Assembly (NCBI GenBank): GCA_963675135.1
Contig: OY776124.1
Span: forward strand, 12,166,677 to 12,230,676
DNA from: Galeopsis tetrahit
Lineage: Eukaryota > Streptophyta > Magnoliopsida > Lamiales > Lamiaceae
Reading direction: 5' to 3'
DNA: 64,000 nt
The notes under the pieces were generated by a model, which did not search any database, was not told the DNA's origin, and saw only the letters and a program-made list of their open reading frames with translations. This document shows positions 11,440-23,300 of the stretch, one piece after another. Numbering within the stretch: the stretch's first letter is position 1; the number at the start of each line of letters is the position of its first letter. The position numbers and the translations under genes were made by a program.

Positions 11440-11500
11440 TTGGTGGGAATTGATCCCGGGTGGATGGGTGCCCATTACTGGGCACCCACCACTTTAACAA
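11440..11500 (-). other. tRNA-like sequence in the small CACTA element
   Basis: On the minus strand there is an A-box-like AAAGTGGTGGGTGCC (11481-11497 region), a stem-loop built from GGTGCCCA and TGGGCACC, and a B-box-like GGGATCAATTCCC (11445-11457). Spacing resembles a tRNA, but stems are imperfect and I would not call a functional tRNA gene. Confidence 0.4.
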
Positions 11501-11879
11501 ATAATTGTCTTGAGTAATTTTTAAAATTAATTATATATGTATTAATTAATTTATTTATTATATACTCCCTCCATCCCATTATAAATTCCACCTCATTCAA
11601 TTTTTTTTATTTTTTTTTTCATATTATTTTTTCTCCTCTCTTTCTCAATCAACTTTATTTATTATTTTATTATATTTAATCTCATCCTCATCTAATATTT
11701 TTTCTCATCTTTTAATATTCTAGTATCAATTCTTTAAAACAGAATCTCAAAACAGAAAAACTCAAAAATTAGCTTGACTTAAATTTGATGGAGACGATTG
11801 ATAATCAACAGGCGACGACGTAGAGGCGGAATCATCGATTACTTCTCGAAAACAAGGATGGGGTCAGAGTCGTCGCGAC

Positions 11880-12533
11880 TAGAGCCAGCAATTTGGGCCC
11901 GACCCGATGGGCCGGCTCAGCCAACCCGAAACCTAGTATGGACTGGGCTCTATAATTAGAGGCCCATATAGAACTTGGCCTATTTGACCCAACCCGATGG
12001 GTCCGGTGGGCCTAATGGGCTAGACTGAATTTGGCCCACCGGCCCATGGACAACCTGTTTGGCCCGATCAATATTTTTTTATTTAGGAAAATAGATAATT
12101 AAAATAAGTAAACGATTTTATATTTAAGTATTATTGTGTTTTTATTTTATTTTGACTTTGAAATTTGAACTTATGAATTATTTATAATTTTATTTGAAAT
12201 TGTTATATAGTGTAATGTTATGCTGATTATGACCGTTTGTGAATTATGTATAGTTAATACATTAGTATTGCATATTTTTAATTATAATTATTTGTATACA
12301 TAATAATTATATGTGAGTATGTGACCAATACAAGATTTATATATATAATTTTTGCTAAACATATTATTTTTAAAAATTATTTCATGGGCTGGGCTGGGCC
12401 AGCCCGCTAGCCCAGTGGGCTAGGATGGGCTCACATTTTATAGGTCTGGCTAATTCTTGGGCTGGCCCGACCCACTTCACGAACATCACTTGGCCTGATG
12501 GGCTGGGCCGGGAGGCCCAATTTGCCAACTCTA
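11880..12533. mobile_element. hAT-type MITE (TAGAG family) nested in the small CACTA element
   Basis: The ends are TAGAGCCAGCAATTTGGGCC and, on the opposite strand, TAGAGTTGGCAAATTGGGCC. Flanking 8-mers GTCGCGAC (11872-11879) and GTCACGGC (12534-12541) match at six positions. Both arms are rich in GGGCTGGGCC-type palindromes around an AT-rich centre. It belongs to the same TAG...CTA class as the elements at 5586, 19071, 20985 and 37626. Confidence 0.8.
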
Positions 12534-13641
12534 GTCACGGCGGGAGAGAAGGAGAGAATCGCGAGTGAGGGTCGTGAGAAATTGCGTAGGGTGAAAGTGA
12601 AAGAGGCGGTACAAATGAATTAGGGTTTATAGATGGGTTATAGACGAGTTTATAAACGGGTTAGAGACCGTATTCACAATACGGTCTCTAAATGAGAGGG
12701 CAAAATGGCAGTCTCAAAATTTGGGAATTGAAATTCTTAATACCAATTAAAGACCGCTAATGCGGTCTCAAAATAAAATTTAAAATCAAAAATTCAATTT
12801 CGGGTTAAAGACCATCAATACGGTCTCTAAATGGTCTGAATACATAAAATCAAAGACTGAAGTGAAATCGGTCTCAAAATTCGTAATGTTTTCAAAACGG
12901 TCTCAAATCAGTCTTTATTTGAGACTATTCTATGACGGTCTCAAAAATTTGGTCTCTAATTTAGGCATTTTTTGTAGTGAACATTAATCATATGAAATAT
13001 AACTTATTTGGATACCTTTCCTTCTAAGAGCTCTATATATAATAAAAAATAGCAAATAAAAAAAAATAGTAAAAGAATGAGAAAAAATTCCAGAAAAAAA
13101 AATGGAAGTAACCCCAAAAAAATATAATAAGGAGATAAAGAATGATAAACTATCTTTCTATGAAATGAATCTTCAACAAAATAAATTTTAATGAATTAAT
13201 GTTCAGAAATGTGAGAGAAGGTAGAAAGAAGAGGCGAAAAAGAAAGTGACAGTAAGAATAGATAAATGAAGAAAAGAATGAAAAGAAGTGAGAATAAAAA
13301 TGGATAAATGAAGGAAACAGGTAGAAGTTGCTAAAATATGGATTTTAGTATTTCAAAATATGAATTCAAGATATTTAAAATTTAAAATATATAAAATCAA
13401 AATTAGATTAAATTTTAATAAGAATGTGTGATAATGTGGATTTTGAAATGGAAGAATTTGAGGTGAAGATAATTATGATATAAAATTTTGAATTATTATT
13501 TTGAGATTAAAATGGAATTTTTTAAATAAGAATGCCAAGATTTTGAAATACATAATTTTGGTGAAGGGGTAGATGGTAATAGAGTGGTGAAATTGTGTAA
13601 GTGTATATTTTCACAAATAAAGAATATTAAAATATTGTGTA

Positions 13642-13644
<3 letters not shown>

Positions 13645-13703
<59 letters not shown>
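13645..13703. repeat. (AT)n microsatellite
   Basis: An uninterrupted AT dinucleotide run of about 59 bp. Confidence 0.95.
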
Positions 13704-13705
<2 letters not shown>

Positions 13706-14475
13706 ACTACCCAAATTTATTAATTAAAAGAGTTATTAATTTATCTATAAATTAATAATTATTAATTTATACATTAATTAATATTTTATTAATTTATGGA
13801 GTAATAAAAAACTCAATTTATAAAAACTCTTTCAAACTTCACCTGTAATTAATTATTGTATATCACTAATTTGAAAGAATCCTTTAATCTTCCACATTAT
13901 TATGTTTTTTGTGTTCATTGTATCACTTTATGAACATTAAAAAATATTTTCTATATAAATATGCAAGATCAAAATATGCTAACACAAACAACATCATACA
14001 CTTATGAGGCTATTAAATCAACAATCATGTTGAATAATTTTTGTTGAGCTATGAGAAAACGACACCAGAAGTTCTTACAATGATAAGGAAAATTAGAGAC
14101 AAGATTCAAGGTGAAATTAATTTCAACAAAAAATAAAAGACAATTTAGTCATATTTCAAGAAACCTTTCATAAATCATTCATGTATATGTAGTATATAAG
14201 GAATTATTAATTTATATTTTATATGGGGTCTATAGGAATTAAAAAAAATGTATTATCTTATAATTTTAGCGAGTTTATTAATTTAACACCCTATCCCCGA
14301 GTCGTGACCAGCCAAAAATATTATCTTAGAGAGTTTATTAATTAATCGAGTATTAATTTATAGAGTTTCTACTGTAGTTATATGTGTGTGCTTGTGTGTA
14401 TATATATCTATATGGGTGGGTTGTGTGAGTGAATATATATATACCTATATGTGTTTGTTGAGTGAGTTAGTGTGG

Positions 14476-14478
<3 letters not shown>

Positions 14479-14533
<55 letters not shown>
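14479..14533. repeat. (TA)n microsatellite
   Basis: An uninterrupted TA run of about 55 bp. Confidence 0.95.
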
Positions 14534-14538
<5 letters not shown>

Positions 14539-14955
14539 TAATATGTGTCTGTTGTGTTTGTGTATATAAATATATATCTATGTGTTACGTGAGTGTTTAT
14601 ATATTTTTTGTATTGTGGATATAAAGCTTTGAGTAAATTAATTTTTGAGAATTATAGCTCTAAATTTCGAGAGGCATTATCGTATTGAACACATGATTGT
14701 ATTGGATTCAACATTGTTGAATCAATTAAAAGCCCATCCTCTTTTAGGGCACCACAATAGGGTTTTGCTTCTTACATGTCATGTCTCACTTGGTAACTTT
14801 TGAACATGCGTTACAGAACTAGTATTAAACAGGAAACTGTGTCATAAGGTCATTCGATGTGGAGAAGAATACTTAATAAACAAATAGAATGGCAACAACA
14901 GAAACATATCATCCTTCAAGTGAAGAAAATCAACGTCATAACTTAGTGGTGTTTT

Positions 14956-15250
14956 TGCGCCAAATTCAGTGACCGGATCGAAAGTGTTGAATTATCGAGG
15001 CATGACACCTCTGAAATTCCATCAACCGAAGATGAAGCTGCCACAATAGGTAAATTTATCATTTTAATTATTGTTACGTTTACTTGATCACTATCTAAAT
15101 ATTATAACAACTGTTTAATGTCCACATGAAAGACATTATCTCCTAAAACGCTTCTAATCCAAAATCTCTATACGTGACACTTTTAGGAACTAGGCGATAG
15201 GATTCGTCTACAAACAGAATGCCACCCTCGGCTTCTTTGATCTACACAAG
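14956..15250 (+). pseudogene. Possible exon relics of an unknown gene
   Basis: Two short open stretches look exon-like. One (about 14956-15049) is entered after TTAG and left at ATAG/GTAAAT and reads FSDRIESVELSRHDTSEIPS with an acidic continuation. The other (about 15197-15250) reads IGFVYKQNATLGFFDLHK and ends at a GTAAC donor. I do not recognise either, and no start, stop or further exons are evident. Confidence 0.22.
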
Positions 15251-15595
15251 GTAACATTACAGAACGTACAATTTTACCCTTAATTAAACTTTAACATTAT
15301 TAAACATGTGGTGTTTCATCCTACTGGATCTTTAATACGTATCACCCCCAATATTATAGGACGTTGATTATATTTTAATATAACACATGCCGATCATCTA
15401 TATGATGGAACAAAATATGAAATATAAAATGTGAAACAGGTGATTACAATAAAAAAAGAACTAGGGGTATAATCCTTGAATATTGATTCCATTATTGTCA
15501 CCAATACATTAATGAATGTAAAAAAGAGCAGATGAAAAATCTAGTTGGAACAGGGGATTTGGTGCCATGAAACTAAGGACAATAATATTATTAAG

Positions 15596-15830
15596 TATTC
15601 CTTTCATCCATGAAAAGTAGTCCCATTAGAGTGGGACACATGTTTTAAGAAAAAAGTAGATAAAGTAGATAAAGTAAGGGTATTGTAGGGTATTGTAGGG
15701 TATTGTGGGGTCCATTGTGAATAAAGTGATTGTTTGTGAATAAAGTTGATGGCAATTTGAGTAATTAAGTGATGGTTGAAGGGTGATAGTTTCCAAAAGA
15801 GGTATGGGACTACATTTTGTTGGGAGAATT
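15596..15830. mobile_element. Degenerate Stowaway-like MITE
   Basis: The left arm has ATCCATGAAAAGTAGTCCCA and the right arm ends GGGACTACATTTTGTTGGGA, giving approximate inverted ends of the TCCATnAAAAGTAGTCCCA type common in plant Tc1/mariner MITEs. Three copies of GGGTATTGTA lie inside. The terminal CTCCCTCC motif is not intact. Confidence 0.4.
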
Positions 15831-18099
15831 ACACTATAGACCATTTCACCCTAAGTTTTTGTAATTCAAGGAAAATTTTATTACAGTTACAAATCAAGCC
15901 AAATTAACAAATTAAAGTACAATTATATCCCTACTATTTTGATAAGAATTTCAATTTTGAAATAAGAAGATTTAATTAATTAATTTAAGCAAAGGAAAGT
16001 CAACTAAATCTAAAACCTTTAATAAAAATTTGAAATATTTCTTTGCTCGATAATCACGCCCAATTCTTAATTCAAATAATTTTCCTAACAACTCATCCAA
16101 CATTAATTTCTAAAACATTTTTTATTCTCTCTCCATTGAAGCTGGAAGAAGAAAACGAAAAGCAAAAACAACGCTTGTGTAGAGAATCGTTCAAGGTATT
16201 GAGTGGAAAAATCATCTCCGACATATTATTGTTGTTCGATTATCTGAATAAATGATATTGGGTTTATGGAAAAAATCTGATTTTTAGGGCTTTGCATATA
16301 TTGGGTTATTCGTTGATTTTAGGGATGATTAAAAAAGAATTCTACTACATGCATTTTATAAGATGTTTCCTTCGTTGATTATACTAGCTTTGCATAAGAT
16401 GTTTCCTTCTCTGTTTTCTTAGTTCTAACGATCTCTGTTTTTTGCATTTTAGAGAAACATAATAAATAGCATATGAGGTATATTCGATTCGATGATTAGA
16501 TCATTTTATAAAATCATAGAAACGTATTTTACTAAAAAATTTATGTATTTATAAGAAAATTTATGAATTTAGTATGGATGGGGCATATTCGTTTAAGATG
16601 TGTTTGCATGTGGCTAAAGATTTTAATTTCCATACAATTTGGTAATATATTTTTTACAGATGACTAGACGGAAGAGATCCGACATTCAGATTAATGAAGG
16701 AGGAAGAAAAATTATGAAAAAGCGTCTAAAGAAAATAGATAGCAGACTTAGTGAGTAAAGAAAGATGCATGCATATAGTGTTATTATGTTCATGCAAGTA
16801 GTACATATTGACATGTTGTTTGGGTAGAGTTTTTAATTTATCATATGACACTGAGAAAGCATGATCTGCATTTGATTACATTCGGTTTCATCATATGATA
16901 CAATACATATAAATTATATTTTATTGGTTTGTTTCGTTTGTTTTATCATTGGTTTTTGCTTGTGGTTGAATTAGAGGTATTTGTTAATAATCATATGCAT
17001 AAAATAAATCATATATTAAAGAACATGCACAAATATAATACATATAATATAGTATATGCATACATCAATACATATAAATTATATAATACATAAATCATTC
17101 ATATTAATATTCAGTATACACAATCATACAGATAAATACATAAATTATTATCCAAATTGAAATTCATATATAGTTCTCTTTTAGTTCAAAAGTTTCCGTT
17201 TATTTGAATATATATTTCTTTTAATTAAAATTAATTAGAAACATAAAAAGGAACCTACAAAAGGTATAAACACTATTATTTTTTAATATAATTACTATAC
17301 AACAAATATGCATAGCAAACTAAATGTAGTGTAATATATGCACAAAGTAGTTCATATATAAGTTAATATGCGAAAATTTAATACATATAATAGCATATAT
17401 GCATTAAAAATACATATAACATATAATATGCATAACTATAATACATAACAAGATCGAATATATATCATTTAATTTAATATTTTCATTATTGTTATTTGGA
17501 AATATAAACAATAATAATATAGATGCTATAATAAAGGATATTTGACTGTTTTGAAAATTGATATATTAAGTTATATGACAAAAAAGTATTAGAATTTATT
17601 TATAAAATGATACAAAAATTATTAGAGATATATGTCAAAATTATTAAAAATAATACATATTAAAAATTATTTGTTTAATATTTTATAGATACTGAGGTTA
17701 TTTTATTAAATTACGTGTAATTGTTGTTAGAAGCTTTGAAAAATTAATTAATTGAATAAGAATAAATAAAATATTAAAAATACATTTATAACTATTAAAA
17801 GAGAATTTATAATTAATTTATTCGAACAACATTGCACTTAAAAAGCTTTTAAATATGATAAATGTTATTTAATTATATAATTAATGTTGAATAATTTAAA
17901 GAGATGTTGCATTAATTGAGGGAGTAATGAAAAAATTGAATGAGTAAATTCGATTTCAACGTAAATGGAAAGGTCAACTACAAATAAGGGAAACTTATTC
18001 AAATTGTAACCTCCAGAATTGAGTTGAGGGCATATTAGGAATGTAAAATATAGATTTGTCTTAAACGGTAATATGCAGAATTTTTTCGTGGACTCGTGG
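15831..18099. other. AT-rich non-coding stretch
   Basis: Dense in ATACATATAA-like motifs (16980-17460). A tiny ORF of 32 codons at 16660-16758 (MTRRKRSDIQINEGGRK...) begins after a TTTTTACAG acceptor-like sequence, but nothing upstream supports a gene. No other feature is seen. Confidence 0.5.
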
Positions 18100-18115
18100 A
18101 CGGAGGGAGTAGAAT
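18100..18115. mobile_element. Stowaway-type right terminus (single end)
   Basis: GTGGACGGAGGGAGTA is a typical Stowaway MITE end with TA. The matching left end is not identified. Confidence 0.45.
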
Positions 18116-18221
18116 ATAGTAGAACTAAAGAAAAGGAAGAAATAAAAACGACACGAAAATTTTATGATCTGAATTACTATTTGACGAAAATATTGTATTT
18201 GACTATAATGTCCTCCTCCTC

Positions 18222-18660
18222 TGTTTTCTTCAGCTCTCAACAGCAGAAGCCCAATACCTAAATCCTCTTTAGTAATTGCAACCAATGAATTTTTATCTGT
18301 GCAATTCACATCAATCCTTGAATCCAGATTCTCTCTAGCTTTCACCAGCATTTGATCTACTAACCCACCATTCAATATTCTGGATCCCTAATTGGTCAGA
18401 TGAACAATAATATTTTAGCTAAATTAATTAAGAGAGACACATGACAATTTTACCTGTTCCTGGATTTCCAAGAAATGCTAATTGAGGCAGAGTTCTCGAG
18501 CCGACTGTAAGCCCGAAGGCCCGATGCCTCTGATCCATGAGCATTCCCTTAAACCACTTCCTAAGTTGTATTTTAAGCTCATCCAATCCCACTATTTTCG
18601 ACAATTCATTCTCGATTTCATTCATCATAAACCTTTGTATCAGTGCATGCCACTTTTTGC
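18222..18660 (-). pseudogene. Ankyrin/AAA ATPase (CbxX/CfqX-like) gene relic
   Basis: Two exon-like blocks read leftwards. Block 1 (18660-18454) contains ENELSKIVGLDELKIQLRKW and a Walker A motif, GNPGTGK, interrupted at the splice donor ACAG/GTAAAA. Block 2 (18379-18222) contains NGGLVDQMLVKARENLDSR and the region that forms the C-terminus of the family. These resemble the start of the AAA module and the extreme C-terminus of plant ankyrin-repeat AAA ATPases (Arabidopsis AT3G24530-like, from memory). About 150 residues that should lie between them, including Walker B and the arginine-finger region, are absent: only 74 bp with GT and AG ends remain. No ankyrin repeats are seen upstream. It is very probably a decayed partial copy with internal exons deleted. 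Confidence 0.75.
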
Positions 18661-19070
18661 TTTCCCTTCACCTCGTATATATATATAGAGTCAGGGTTTA
18701 GGGTTTGCTTTAAATAAATCTCAATATTTGTCTTATTTGATTTTCTACAATTATGGAATTGTATATTCTAAATTGATTTTTTTTTTCAATAGAATAGAAA
18801 AGTCTTGGAGATAAAGTCTCCTCTTCTACTCTTCTATATAAACATATTATTGTGCTCTTCAATTAAATTCAATGAAAATCATTTTATTCTCATTAGAATA
18901 TGGTATAAGAGTTTAAATGCTCAAGCCCACACATTATGGGTTCGATTTATGCTAAAAGCAACTCTGGCATTTAAATTGTTCATTTGATGGGCCTCCTCCC
19001 AAAAGGGTAATAAGTGATAATTCGACCACTTATTTAAATTGTACATTCGATAGGCCTCCTCCCCAAAGGG
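18661..19070. other. Intergenic sequence with a diverged tandem duplication
   Basis: Two copies of an approximately 60-bp unit containing GGGCCTCCTCC or AGGCCTCCTCC occur at about 18970-19015 and 19038-19070. The second continues after the hAT insertion at 19975. No gene is seen. Confidence 0.5.
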
Positions 19071-19974
19071 TAGACATGGACAAAACCGAACCAGGAAATA
19101 GTCAAGCCAGCCAAACCGCCAGTGTGGGCGATTTTTTTTTTTTTTTGTTTTTTTTTTTTATTACACAATGCTCCAAGTGGACCCCTAATGGATTGGGCTA
19201 GCTAACGTTTTTCAGCTGGCTGTTATCTTAGTTGTAGCGAGCCTTTTCCTCCTTCTCTCACTTCAGTTGGCTGTTATCTTAGTTGTCGAGAGAGTACGAT
19301 ACATTGGTGTAAAAGATTGAGTTGGCGCAAAGCGGTGACAAAAGAGTTGATAGAGTCTTCTCTGGGCGTTGTGAGTTGCATTTTCGTCTCAATCTTCCTT
19401 CATAGGCAGCGTGAATCCAATGGTCTCATTTTGTTAGAAACAAGTTCACAAATCAATAGTTTGGCGCAACAGTAATGGAGCTTCCGACATCAAGGATGGT
19501 TGAGGCTTGGGTGGGGCTGGCAGGACTATGCCCCCCGTTCCCTATAGAGCGAAAGAGTTGTCTGGTGATCCCTAGGTTGCAGCACGTCCTCATGCAGAGC
19601 AAATATAACAAGCACTACATCGGACTACATCCTCGCTCTTTCCAGGAAGATGCCACCTCGTGCAGGAAATGGTCGTGTTTCGTCCACATGGAACAAAAAC
19701 GAAAAGGTTTCAGCTATTTTCTATGTATAAATTTAAGTTATATAATTTTTATTAAATTCTAGTAATGTATTTTCTAAAATTTGAGTTAAAACGAATAAAA
19801 AACGAGCAAAAACGGAGTGAAAACGAGCAAAAACGAAGGGAAAAAAACCCGGCGAACCAGCGATTTCTAATCGAACCGCCGGTTCAAAAACCGTAACTGC
19901 GGTTTGGCGGTCCAATTACGGTTGGCAATTTCCCTAAACCGTAACTGACGGTTTCTAACAGTTGCACATGTCTA
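19071..19974. mobile_element. hAT-type element (TAGACATG ends), 904 bp, deletion derivative
   Basis: The ends TAGACATGGACAAAACCG and, on the other strand, TAGACATGTGCAACTG are flanked by a perfect 8-bp duplication CCAAAGGG (19063-19070, 19975-19982). Unlike the other hAT MITEs here it keeps an internal piece: an ATG at 19651 opens MPPRAGNGRVSSTWNKNEKV before a stop. This is reminiscent of the start of BED-finger hAT transposases, and it suggests the copy derives from an autonomous element by internal deletion. Subterminal GGTTTGGCGG and CGGTTTAG-like motifs lie at the right end. Confidence 0.9.
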
Positions 19975-20372
19975 CCAAAGGGTAAGAGGTGACAATCCGA
20001 TCCACGAAAGTCGAAAGTATTAGAAATTAATATACAAAATAATGTTCGAACTTTTAAATGAGACGGAATTCTTTAATTCCCATGACTTGTGAAGTTTCTG
20101 GGCTTTTTTAACATGAATGTAATGTGGAAAACTGACAAACATGAATTCCTGTTTGTCACAATCACTGGGTTCTCTCATCAATTCTATGGAAGATTTCACA
20201 GAATATCTAGACAAATATTCGAAAATACCATCAACTAATTATAATATGTAGTAATAAACATTAATAATTTATAATCACATTTTAACCTTGCCTATAGCAC
20301 ACGCATGATGCTAACTAACTCTCACTAGAACTGCTACATAGTAGTAATACTGAATACAAGCACGAATCATAA

Positions 20373-23300
20373 TCATAATGAAGCAGAGCTTGTCTCAGAA
20401 CCTCTGTTTTTCTTTGCCGCAAATGTTTGAGCAACGAGGAGAGGGAAGGCGATGGTTGCATCACAATGCACCTGCTTGGATAAACAATCAAACCGATTAA
20501 TGCTAACGTTTTCTATCATAAAATTCAGAATTTTTTGAGGGATAATATCCTTTTTTTGTCCCCAGAGGAGACAAAAAATGATATTATCCCGAATTTTGCC
20601 AAAACAGAAAAAATGAGTGAAATCTCATCAAACCTTAACAGTCTTAGCAGAACCTCGAATTTTGCCCCAGGAGACGGCTTCATCTGGATGAGCACCCGAA
20701 TCACTTCCATCGAACTCTTGTGCAGTGTTGATAAAGACGGCATAATCAGCACCATTGCGCATCATATTCGCATTGCAAATATGATGCTTTGGGAGCCCTC
20801 CTCCAAGAATTATCATCCCAGTTTTCCTTAGCCCAGCATGGACAGCCTCCCCATTCATTGCTCTAATATCTGTAATACATACAACTCTCAATCACCCCTC
20901 AAAATGTAAAATATCAACACATACCAATGTGGGTGTGTGAAGAGTGTAATTTGTGATCGTATGTAAATTTATGGTGAATCCAACTAGGGGTGTAAGTAGG
21001 TCGAGCGGCTCACGAGTTACTCATGCTTGACTCAAAAAAAGGTCAACATTGACTCGAATTTAATCAAATTGAGCTCAAGTTCAAGCTCAGTAATTACTAG
21101 GCTCGTCAAGAACGAGAGCCTTATTGATCTTACCTGTTTTTACTATTTTACCCATCATGACATACTAATTATTTACACATATACTCTAATTATAAATAAA
21201 TAAAAAATCTCTAATTATCGTTATGTAAGTTGTCTGTCTAGTCTTGCCGGGTTGAGCTCGAGTATTTCAAATTTTTCACTGAGTTGAGCTTGACACTAGT
21301 CGACACGGCTTGACTTATTTACACCCCTAGATCCAACACGGGTGGTTGTATTGAATGCCACGGGATAAATAGGAAGTATTGTACCTTGCACAATGTCAAC
21401 CACTAAACCAGGATTCTTGTATGAGTGGAAGTACAACATGTCACCCAGTGAACCGTCTGTTAAGCTAGGGCAGAAGACGGGAATATTATTCTGCAGCGGG
21501 GCAAATAATACGTAAATATCACATTTTAGAGAAAATCAATGCATACTTTAGTAATAAACTAAACATATTTTAACAATATCCCAAATAGACCAAAACTGCT
21601 AGCATTCAACAAAGTTGGATACTGCTATTAGGTGGAGGAATTGTTTATACCAAAATATCAATCCTAGGATTCTTGCTTAAGAAAGCGACTTCAAAATAAA
21701 ATTGAATTCTTCTTTTGATCATTCGAAAATTTTGTTATATAAATTCAATTTATAGATTTTGATTTTTAAAGAACAGAATCGTGAGGTCTTTCTGTCATTT
21801 TTTTTAGTGATTTAGAATAGACTTGTTGAGCACCAATATTTGGGTGGTGAATGGTGAATACAGAATGGGTAATTTGGATATTCTTCTGATGATTTTGTGA
21901 AATACACACAATCATAACAAGGAGAGAGAACCACATGATTTTCATTGCTATGCTACCCCTATAATTGACTTGTTGACAAACACATTGAAGTAATAAACAA
22001 TGAAAATAAAAACTATTGAAGCAAAATTTAACTGAAAATTTGTATGTTTAAATGGGAAGGTAGAGTACATAAAGAGAAATGAAAATTCCTAAATCACACA
22101 AAACAAGTTTAAGGACAGCACAAACTAAACTGCTGATATAATATGTTAATTGATGAGATAAGTCAACAACTCCTTTGGCTTATGCGTGGCCTATGGGTAT
22201 ATAGGTAAAATGCTAAGATCGAAATAAGGTAACTTTTTTTTAGAACATGTACCTTGTATGCCCAGTAAAGGTAAGAAGTCTCATTGTTGATTTCTTTTCC
22301 CAGACGAGCAATTAATTTGGAAGGTGTCCAAAGAATTTTCTGCAATGATAAAGATTGAAATATTATGGAACCAGAATCATATCAGCCAATAGATGGCTTC
22401 CTTCATAGACATTAATATTGTTTGAAGCCTAAGCAATATCCATAACGGAAAATCAATACTCACTATTTAGAACTAAATTATCCAGATTGTCAATCAAAAG
22501 TATTCCATCAAAACCAGCATAAAAAGAAAACAATGGAATTTGAAGATAAAATGTCTCCTCAAAATATAATCATCATTTTGGCATTTTTTTTCTGCTAAAC
22601 AAAATTCAGAGTGGGGTTTATGGGGTACTTGCAATTGACTATGTAAGCATGCATCAAAACCATGAGACATAGATGCACCTGAAATTAGTTTGGGACTAGA
22701 GGAGACATAACTGCTGCATTTACAAAATTACCCCAACTATAAAACAAAGAGTAATTTCACATGGTAAGAGCAAGAATAAAAAATTGGTAATTCCCAAACT
22801 TAATGGAAGAATTAGATAACCCACGAAATTCAAATTTTGAACCCACAAAGTAAATATGGGATTAAAAAAATTGGATATCACGGGCGTCACTAGCTTACTT
22901 AGTTTGAATTCTTAGAATCAAGTGAACCAGAATAAAAGAAGCCTAGTCTTTTCTGAAGCAGTTTCATTATCTAGTAAATCTAATCTTAGAACACGTATAT
23001 GTAGTTCAAGTATATTGTTGTCAACTAATCTACTCAAGTACCATTTTTGCCACAGAAAAAAAAAAAAAAAAAAACTGTGTGTGTGAGAGAGAGAGAATGA
23101 CATAGGATACAAAATAGACTAAATAATACCTGCGAATTTTGTTCATCCAACATCTGATCAAAAATGGGGATGATCCAATCCTCAAATTTACAGTAATTAT
23201 CATTAGGAACCAACAAGTTACCAATGCGGTTCAAACCCCTTGAACGAAGAACAGCTCCACGCAAAGAAAATTCACCTCTGTAAGTGGGTGCGAGACACTT

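Larger units (their letters stand above)
10920..12979. mobile_element. Non-autonomous CACTA (En/Spm) element, 2060 bp
   Basis: Both ends are CACTACAAAAAAT followed by RCCT-AATTA (left at 10920, right read from 12979 on the minus strand), flanked by a perfect 3-bp duplication AAC (10917-10919, 12980-12982). Subterminal arrays of AGAGACCG and its complement CGGTCTC fill 10955-11215 and 12660-12955 and would be the transposase-binding sites. It has no transposase gene. Internally it holds a tRNA-like sequence, a GGGTCGGG-type repeat block, a nested hAT element, a lone Stowaway-type end (near 11564) and two GC-richer pieces (about 11785-11870 and 12535-12620) that may be captured sequence. Confidence 0.93.
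12980..15595. other. Long AT-rich non-coding stretch
   Basis: No intact gene is seen. It contains two long TA microsatellites (listed separately) and two short exon-like pieces at 14956-15250 (listed separately). A 72-codon ORF here merely translates the TA repeat. Confidence 0.5.

Noticed and set aside
10920..12979. Autonomous CACTA element
   Set aside because: TIRs and target duplication are excellent, but no tnp2 or Transposase_24 coding sequence is present.
13496..13714. Minus-strand ORF rich in Ile/Tyr
   Set aside because: It is the (AT)n microsatellite in translation.
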